Assembly (NCBI RefSeq): GCF_013376045.1
Contig: NZ_JABMJG010000007.1
Location: 1 to 64,000, forward strand
DNA length: 64,000 nucleotides
Direction: 5' to 3'
Source of the DNA: Variovorax sp. SG517
Lineage (GTDB): Bacteria > Pseudomonadota > Gammaproteobacteria > Burkholderiales > Burkholderiaceae_C
Below the pieces are notes generated by a model, which saw nothing but the letters and a program-made list of their open reading frames with translations, was not told where the DNA came from and ran no database searches. The position numbers were made by a program, and so were the translations under genes. The first letter of the stretch is position 1. Each line of letters starts with the position of its first letter. This document shows, piece after piece, positions 58,759-64,000 of this stretch.

Positions 58759-59603
58759 AGAAAGACCTGCACGAAGCCAACCGGCTCTCATGGAACGCGG
58801 CCACCCTCGCGCACAACAGCCACAAGGGCGACCAGGCTGCCTTCTTCCGCAACGGGGGCTCCACGCTCTTTCCAGAGGAAGCCGGTCTGCTCGGCGACGT
58901 GAAGGGCCTGTCGGTGCTGCACCTGCAGTGCAATGCGGGCCAGGACAGCCTGAGCATCGCTCGCATGGGCGCCGATGTGACGGGCGTGGACATCTCCGAC
59001 GAAGCCGTCGACTTCGCGGCGCGGCTGTCGCAGCAGTCGGGCATTGCGGCGCGTTTCGTGCGCTCGGACGTCTACGACTACTTCCGTGATGCGCAGGCAC
59101 GCGGCGAGCGCTTCGACATCGTGTTCTGTTCGTACGGCACGCTCTGCTGGTTCTCCGACATCGCCGCCTGGGCCCGCGGTGTGGCGCAGATGCTCAAGCC
59201 CGGCGGACGCTTCGTCATCGTCGAGTTCCACCCCTTCGCGCTGGTGTTCGATCAGGACTGGAAGTTCCACTACGACTACTTCAACGAGGCCGCCGTGCCC
59301 GAACAGGGCGTGAGCGACTACGTGGCCGAGTCCGGCGACGGCCTGGTGCGCGAAGGCTACGAGCGCGGCGTGGAGAACTTCAGCAACCCGCATCCGAGCT
59401 TCGAGTTCACCTGGGGCGTGGGCCAGGTGACGACCGCGCTGTCGCGGGCCGGCCTCGTCATCGAGCAGTTCGACGAGTATCCGTACGCCAACGGCTGGAA
59501 GCCCTTCGAGGGCATGCGCGACATCGGCGGGCGCCGCATGGCGCCGCCCGAGGGCATGCCGCGCATCCCGCTCATGTATTCGATCTCCGCCCGTAAGCCA
59601 TGA
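58755..59603 (+). CDS. Class I SAM-dependent methyltransferase
   Basis: 282 residues. Motif I is VLHLQCNAGQDSLSIARMGADVTGVDIS, a variant in which HLQCNxGxD replaces the common GxGxG. Motifs II/III follow in ERFDIVFCSYGTLCWF and MLKPGGRFVIVEFHP. The aromatic-rich C-terminal part (KFHYDYFNEAAVP, EYPYANGWKPF) probably forms the acceptor site. The acceptor is unknown. It is coupled to hemH and to the next gene by ATGA overlaps. Confidence 0.88.
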   Translation: MKKDLHEANRLSWNAATLAHNSHKGDQAAFFRNGGSTLFPEEAGLLGDVKGLSVLHLQCNAGQDSLSIARMGADVTGVDISDEAVDFAARLSQQSGIAARFVRSDVYDYFRDAQARGERFDIVFCSYGTLCWFSDIAAWARGVAQMLKPGGRFVIVEFHPFALVFDQDWKFHYDYFNEAAVPEQGVSDYVAESGDGLVREGYERGVENFSNPHPSFEFTWGVGQVTTALSRAGLVIEQFDEYPYANGWKPFEGMRDIGGRRMAPPEGMPRIPLMYSISARKP

Positions 59604-60709
59604 AAAATTTCCACGCCCGGTGCCTCGCCGGCCTGCTCCCGCTGCTGCCCCTGCTGCCCTGCGCGGCCGCAACCGCGGACGTGCCCAAGGGCGTGTGGGA
59701 AGGCACGCTCGGCACCAAGGCCATCGTGGCCTGCTTCAATGCCGAGTTCCGTAGCGGCAGCTACTTCTACAAGCAGTACCGCAAGGCGATCCCGCTGAGC
59801 CGCACCGAGAAGGACAGCTTCTGGCACGAAGCCGGCGACACCGGCCTGTGGTCGCTGGACCCGGCCAAGGGCAACACGCTGACCGGCACCTGGAAGAACG
59901 TGAAGGGCACGCCCGTCACGCTGCCCATCAAGCTGGACCTTGCCGATGCAACGGGCGGCGACCGGGCCTGCGGCAGCGACGGCTACGCGGGCCAGCTCGA
60001 AGCGCCGCCGAAGATCGAAGTCGGCAAGAAGGAGGAATACGCGCCCGGCCGCAGCTTCCGTCGCCTGCGCTTCGCGGGCCAGGAAACCGTCGAGCTCTCC
60101 GGCCCCGAGCCCACGCTGGCGGCCATCAACCGCGAACTGCGGCGCGACTTCGACACCAGCAAGGACGCGGTCAAGGCGTACTTCGACAAGCGACGCGAAT
60201 TCCTCGACCGCGTCGGCGTGCCTGCGGAGGACGAGAACACTGCCGAGCCCGAGTACTGGACCTCGCAGTGGCTCAGCATCCGCAACTACACCTGGGCGGC
60301 CGGCATGGGCCGCAATGGCATCTCCTGGTTCTATCGCACCTGGGACCTGCAGACGGGCAAGCAGGTCGATCCGTGGTCCTGGTTCGGCCTGCGCTCGCTG
60401 TCGAAGTCGCGCCCGACCGAGGGGCGAATATCCGGCACCGGAGGCGGCTCGATGCCGCCGAAGCTGCGCCGCTTCCTGTTCCGCTACGCGGGCATCGACG
60501 CGTCGAAGGCCGAGGACAACTGCCAGTCCAACCACGAAGAAGGCGCCTACTACGACCTGACGCTGGAAGCCGAGGGCATGCGCTTCGCCCAGCCCGCCCG
60601 TGGCAACGGCTGCGAGATCGAGGTCGAAGTGCCCTACGCCGATCTCGACCCGGTCCTCACGCCCGCAGGCAAGGCCGCGGTGCGGCGCATCGTCGAATCG
60701 GGCAAGTAA
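59600..60709 (+). CDS. Secreted protein of unknown function
   Basis: 369 residues. A signal peptide (LLPLLPLLPCAAATA) ends near 26. The mature part has two regions: an N-terminal beta-rich one (VWEGTLGTKAIVACFNAEFRSGSYFY) and a C-terminal one (EYAPGRSFRRLRF, ENTAEPEYWTSQWLSIRNYTWAAGMGRNGISWFYRTWDLQTG) with conserved cysteines. No family is recognised. Start overlaps the methyltransferase stop, so it is in the hemH operon. Confidence 0.75.
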   Translation: MKNFHARCLAGLLPLLPLLPCAAATADVPKGVWEGTLGTKAIVACFNAEFRSGSYFYKQYRKAIPLSRTEKDSFWHEAGDTGLWSLDPAKGNTLTGTWKNVKGTPVTLPIKLDLADATGGDRACGSDGYAGQLEAPPKIEVGKKEEYAPGRSFRRLRFAGQETVELSGPEPTLAAINRELRRDFDTSKDAVKAYFDKRREFLDRVGVPAEDENTAEPEYWTSQWLSIRNYTWAAGMGRNGISWFYRTWDLQTGKQVDPWSWFGLRSLSKSRPTEGRISGTGGGSMPPKLRRFLFRYAGIDASKAEDNCQSNHEEGAYYDLTLEAEGMRFAQPARGNGCEIEVEVPYADLDPVLTPAGKAAVRRIVESGK

Positions 60710-60727
60710 AGCTGGCTCAGCCCGGGC

Positions 60728-61297
60728 TCAGGCCGGCGGCCTGCGCGCCAGCAGCGCCTCGATCGCGGCCTCCATCTCGGCGTACTCCCCTTCGCCGAAA
60801 TGGCGCCGCATCACCTGCCCGTTGCTGTCGGCGAGGTAGAAGGTCGGCCAATACTGGTTGTTGTAGGCCTTCCAGGTGCTGAAGCCGTTGTCCTGCGCCA
60901 CTGGGTAGCGGATGCCGAAACGCTGGATCGCGTCCTGCACGTTGCGCGTCGACTTCTCGTAGGCGAACTCGGGCGAATGCACGCCCACCACCACGAAGCC
61001 CCGCTCCTTGTACTTCTCGTACCAGCCCACCACGTAGGGCAACGTGCGGATGCAGTTGATGCAGGAATAGGTCCAGAAATCGACCAGCACCACCTTGCCC
61101 GCCAGGCCCTGCATGGTGAGCGGCTCCGAGTTGAGCCACTTGTCGATACCGGTGAACTCGGGAGCCTTGCCGTAGTCCCGCAACCCCGGCGACGCGGCCA
61201 GCGCGCTGCGCACCGGCCACGCACCGCCCACGGCAGCCGCGAGCGCGGAGGAGCCGACGGCGAGTCCCGAGAACGCCCTTCTGGACAACATCTTCAT
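60728..61297 (-). CDS. Thioredoxin-like (TlpA/AhpC-TSA-type) exported protein
   Basis: 189 residues. A twin-arginine-like signal (SRRAFSGLAVGSSALAAAV) near the start is followed by a thioredoxin fold with the active site CINC in FWTYSCINCIRTLPYVV. The central region PVAQDNGFSTWKAYNNQYWPTFYL carries the cis-Pro. The pattern belongs to the NHL/thiol-oxidoreductase-like group, acting in the periplasm as disulfide reductase. A longer frame to 61381 would add a 28-residue leader, less likely. Confidence 0.85.
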   Translation of the reverse strand: MKMLSRRAFSGLAVGSSALAAAVGGAWPVRSALAASPGLRDYGKAPEFTGIDKWLNSEPLTMQGLAGKVVLVDFWTYSCINCIRTLPYVVGWYEKYKERGFVVVGVHSPEFAYEKSTRNVQDAIQRFGIRYPVAQDNGFSTWKAYNNQYWPTFYLADSNGQVMRRHFGEGEYAEMEAAIEALLARRPPA

Positions 61298-61423
61298 GAT
61301 CGCGAACCTCGCTCGAATGTCAGACCGAAAGCGGTCAGGCTCGATTGTTCGCGGCGCACGCCGGGCGTGCGCATGTGTCACGGCAATTTGAACTTTGTCC
61401 CGGCGGCGTGAAGGCCGCCCGGG

Positions 61424-61930
61424 TCAGAACTTGCCCAGATAGTCCAGCTTGCCGATCGGCATGCCCTTGTGGCGCAGCACGTCGTAGGCCGTGGTCACGT
61501 GGAAGAAGAAGTTGGGCAGCGCGAACTGCAGCAGGTAGCGCTGCGCCGTGAAAGTCGCCTCGCCTTCGCGGGTCTTGATGGTCACGGCGCGGTCCTCGTG
61601 GCCGTCGATCAGGGCGCGATCGACGCCCGCCAGGAAGTCCTGCGTCTTCGCGATGCGCGCGACCAGGTCGTCCCAGGTCTTCTCCTCGTCGGCAAAGCTC
61701 GGCGCGGTGATGCCGGCGATGCGGGCCGTGCCCAGCTTGGAGGCATCGCTCGCGCGCTGGATCTGGCCGACCAGCGTGAGCATGTCGGGCGCGAGGCGCG
61801 CATCGACCAGCGTGGCCGGGTCGATGCCGTTGGCCTTCGCGTGCGCGAGGCTCTTGTCGAGGATATGGGTGAGTTGGCCGAGTCCGCGCGTGAAGACGGG
61901 CACGGACAGGTCGTACATCGAGAGCGCCAT
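61424..61930 (-). CDS. DUF1993 protein
   Basis: 168 residues. SMYDLSVPVFTRGLGQLTHILDKSLAHAKANGIDPATLV is the N-terminal family hallmark, and QFALPNFFFHVTTAYDVLRHKGMPIGKLDYLGKF the C-terminal one. The protein is all-helical, DinB-like, with His residues that could bind a metal. Function is not known for the family. Monocistronic on the minus strand. Confidence 0.86.
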   Translation of the reverse strand: MALSMYDLSVPVFTRGLGQLTHILDKSLAHAKANGIDPATLVDARLAPDMLTLVGQIQRASDASKLGTARIAGITAPSFADEEKTWDDLVARIAKTQDFLAGVDRALIDGHEDRAVTIKTREGEATFTAQRYLLQFALPNFFFHVTTAYDVLRHKGMPIGKLDYLGKF

Positions 61931-61995
61931 GGTGTTCGAGGCCTTGTCTCGGCCTTGTGGTTGAGGTGGGCGGCGATTGTCACGCCGCCGCAGCC

Positions 61996-62880
61996 TCAGC
62001 GGCCGGCCGCGCGGATAAACCCCTCGATGGGCTCAAGTTGTTCGGGCACGTTGAGCGCGGGCGCGTGACCGCAGGCAGGAACTTCGATCACCTGCAGCCT
62101 GCCGGCCGCGCCGGGGCCGCGGCGCTTCATTTCCTCGACCACGCCGGGCAGCACCAGGTCTGACTCGGCTCCGCGCAGGCACAGCACCGGCACCTCGATG
62201 GCGTCGTAGTGCGGCCAGATCAGGTAGTCGTTGTCGTGCGCGCTGAACTGCCGGACCATGGCCGGGTCGTAGTGCGGCGTCACGCGGCCGTCGGGCAGGC
62301 GGCGCGTGGAGGTCTCGGTCAGGCGGCGCCATTGAGCGTCGCTGAGCCAGCCGTAGGGCTTGTAGACCGTGCGGAAGAAGGCCTCCAGCTCGGCCACCGT
62401 ATCGAAGGCGGGCGGACTGCCCGCATAGGCACGGATGCGCTCGATGGCTGGCTGCGCCAGCTCGGGCGCGTTGTCGTTGAGCACCAGGCTCGCGATGCGC
62501 GCCTTCATGCGCGGCTCGAAGAGGCCCGACGCGCAGACGGTGCCGATGGCGCCGCCCATCGAGGTGCCGACCCAGTGCACGCGCCCGAGCCGCAGCTCGT
62601 CGCACAGCGCGTTGGCGATGCGCGCATAGAACGCGAGCGTGTATTCCTCGTCGGGCAGCGGGCTCCATTGGCTCAGCCCACGGCCGATGGTGTCGGGGCA
62701 GATCACGCGGAAGCCGCGCGAGGCGAAATGCTGGGCCAGCTCGTCCATGTCGCGGCCGGTGCGCGCCAGGCCATGCCAGGCGATGACCACGGGGGCCTCG
62801 GGCGCGCCCCATTCGAGCCAGTGGATCTCGCGGCCCGCGAGCTGGGCGTAGCGGGACAGGGGAATGTGGTTGTCGCTCAT
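61996..62880 (-). CDS. Alpha/beta hydrolase
   Basis: 294 residues. The nucleophile elbow is VGTSMGGAIG (Ser about 109), with the acid in LRGAESDLVLP and His in VPACGHAPALNVPE. The HG oxyanion motif is WHGLARTGRDMDELAQHFA. The substrate is an ester or C-C bond that cannot be guessed. Its start overlaps the stop of the ABC permease gene (ATGA), so it may process the imported compound. Confidence 0.88.
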   Translation of the reverse strand: MSDNHIPLSRYAQLAGREIHWLEWGAPEAPVVIAWHGLARTGRDMDELAQHFASRGFRVICPDTIGRGLSQWSPLPDEEYTLAFYARIANALCDELRLGRVHWVGTSMGGAIGTVCASGLFEPRMKARIASLVLNDNAPELAQPAIERIRAYAGSPPAFDTVAELEAFFRTVYKPYGWLSDAQWRRLTETSTRRLPDGRVTPHYDPAMVRQFSAHDNDYLIWPHYDAIEVPVLCLRGAESDLVLPGVVEEMKRRGPGAAGRLQVIEVPACGHAPALNVPEQLEPIEGFIRAAGR

Positions 62881-63944
62881 CGCGTTGCCCTTGCTCGCAG
62901 TTTTCCGACGATGCCGGTGGGGAAGTAATAGACGGAAAGAACGAACAGCACGCCCAGCCACAGCAGCCAGCGGTCGGGCGACAGCAGCGCCGCCAGCCAC
63001 GGCAGGCCACTGGCGGCCTCGTTGCCGATGCGCAGCAGGTCCTGCAGGTAGCTCTGCGCCACCACGAAGAGCACCGCGCCGATGGCAGCGCCGTAGATGG
63101 TGCCCATGCCGCCGATCACCACGATCAGCAGCACGTCGATCATGATCTCGAAGCTCAGCGAGGTGTCGGGCCCGTTGTAGCGCAGCCAGATCGCGAGCAT
63201 CGCGCCGGCCAGCGTGGCGAAGAGCGCCGACAGCACCGCGGCCGTGGTGCGATACACCACCACGCGGTAGCCGATGGCCTCGGCGCGGAACTCGTTCTCG
63301 CGTATCGCCTGCAGCACGCGGCCAAAGGGCGAGTTCACGATGCGCAGCAGCGCCAGCACCAGCACCACCGCCGCCACGAACAGCAGGTAGTAGCACAGCA
63401 GGCGGCCGTCGAGCGAGACGCCGAGGAAAGGCTCTTCGGCGAACTCGAAGCTAGGCGAGATCAGCTCCGGCAGCTTGAAGGTCAGGCCGTCCTCGCCGCC
63501 GGTGAAGTCCGACAGCTGCGAAGCCAGCGTCTGGAAGGCCGAGGCCACGGCCAGCGTGATCATCGCGAAGAAGATCGCGCGAACCCGCAGCGAGAACAGG
63601 CCGATGGCGAACGACAGCACCAGCGAGATCGCCAGCGACGCGCCCAGCCCCACCAGCACCGAGCCCCAGTTGGGCCCGAGCCGCGAGGCCGAAATGGCGA
63701 TGCCGTAGGCCCCGATGCCGAAGAACATGGTGTGCGCGAAACTCACGATGCCCGTGTAGCCCAGCAGCAGGTCGAAGCTGGCCACCAGCACCACGAACAC
63801 CAGGATCTTGGCCGCGACGCTCAGCGCCTTCACGCCGGGGAAGATGAATGGCGCGAAGGCCAGCGCGACGAACACCGCCAGCAGCAGCACGGCGAGCAGC
63901 CGGCTGCGGGGCATGTCGTTGGAGAGGAGTCGTTTCAGGAACAT
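62877..63944 (-). CDS. Branched-chain-type ABC transporter permease (LivM-like)
   Basis: 355 residues, about nine to ten spans. The LivM signatures are FDLLLGYTGIVSFAHTMFFGIGAYG and the permease loop AIRENEFRAEAIGYRVVVYRTTAAVLSA. VLLIVVIGGMGTIYGAAIGAVLFVV lies near the C-terminus. Imports branched-chain amino acids, urea or aromatic acids; the coupled hydrolase suggests a non-standard substrate. The GGGGAGG ribosome site is strong. The matching LivH/LivG/LivF genes must lie beyond the right edge. Confidence 0.92.
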   Translation of the reverse strand: MFLKRLLSNDMPRSRLLAVLLLAVFVALAFAPFIFPGVKALSVAAKILVFVVLVASFDLLLGYTGIVSFAHTMFFGIGAYGIAISASRLGPNWGSVLVGLGASLAISLVLSFAIGLFSLRVRAIFFAMITLAVASAFQTLASQLSDFTGGEDGLTFKLPELISPSFEFAEEPFLGVSLDGRLLCYYLLFVAAVVLVLALLRIVNSPFGRVLQAIRENEFRAEAIGYRVVVYRTTAAVLSALFATLAGAMLAIWLRYNGPDTSLSFEIMIDVLLIVVIGGMGTIYGAAIGAVLFVVAQSYLQDLLRIGNEAASGLPWLAALLSPDRWLLWLGVLFVLSVYYFPTGIVGKLRARATR

Positions 63945-63963
63945 GTTTTCTTCCTCCCCTTCT

Positions 63964-64000
63964 TCAACGGTTCGCCACCGGGTACACGCCCTGCGGGCGC
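63964..64000 (-). CDS. C-terminal end of an upstream gene, probably a LivH-like permease (partial)
   Basis: The last codons before the edge read RPQGVYPVANR and a stop, in frame on the minus strand, 20 bp before livM-like. An RPQG-type ending is common at the C-terminus of LivH permeases, which usually precede livM. Only 11 residues are visible, so the call rests on position. Confidence 0.55.
   Translation of the reverse strand, partial: RPQGVYPVANR

Overview
The window is high-GC chromosomal DNA from a betaproteobacterium of the Comamonadaceae, most likely Variovorax or a close relative. This rests on gene content recognised by eye: a ZapB-like/ZapA/6S RNA block, a small Trp-rich protein, a Bug-type (TctC) receptor, the tig-clpP-clpX-lon block, hpnCDE, and an intergenic repeat found twice. 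No database search was run. It reads as core genome with a few accessory points. No prophage, CRISPR array, plasmid function or rRNA operon was found.

Layout. 1-95: the right end of an IS3-like element. 168-2325: zapB-like, zapA, 6S RNA, a TauE/SafE permease and a universal stress protein. 2335-5606: an AraC regulator divergent from a nitrilase-aldoxime dehydratase pair (aldoxime to nitrile to acid). 5613-11239: a malonate block on the minus strand, in transcription order matR, matA (malonyl-CoA decarboxylase), a Bug receptor, an enoyl-CoA hydratase-like gene and matB (malonyl-CoA synthetase). 11398-15416: lgt, a small membrane protein, an SDR with its divergent LysR gene, and a second LysR gene divergent from ilvD (15521). 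17225-23428: the first copy of an interspersed repeat, small membrane and cytochrome genes, acs with a duplicated 3' tail, a UPF0114 protein and a LysR gene. 23551-29664: an NAD(P)-binding protein, fumC, and proVWX behind a strong promoter and a leader of about 355 nt. 29731-32885: a class I fumarase, murI and a secreted protein. 32975-37183: a large lipoprotein, an MFS transporter and a conserved hypothetical.

37204-43547: a Gly-Cys-Leu tRNA cluster and the protein quality-control block lon, clpX, clpP, tig. 43811-49456: a TPR protein with an Asp/Ser tail, tRNA-Leu(UAG), and an RND pump with two TetR-type palindromes upstream. 49576-55714: kup, then hpnC, hpnD, an unrecognised gene and hpnE (squalene synthesis). 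55734-61930: a LysE exporter, a NIPSNAP protein, the second repeat copy, a HAD hydrolase, a coupled hemH-methyltransferase-secreted protein operon, a thioredoxin-like protein and a DUF1993 protein. 61996-64000: an alpha/beta hydrolase coupled to a branched-chain-type ABC permease, with the last codons of another gene at the edge.

The best leads are the unrecognised gene wedged into hpnCDE (53335-54150), the proVWX leader, the duplicated acs tail, the two-copy convergent-gene repeat, the orphan TetR-type operators before the RND pump, and several genes whose -10 element lies so close to the start codon that the mRNAs are probably leaderless.
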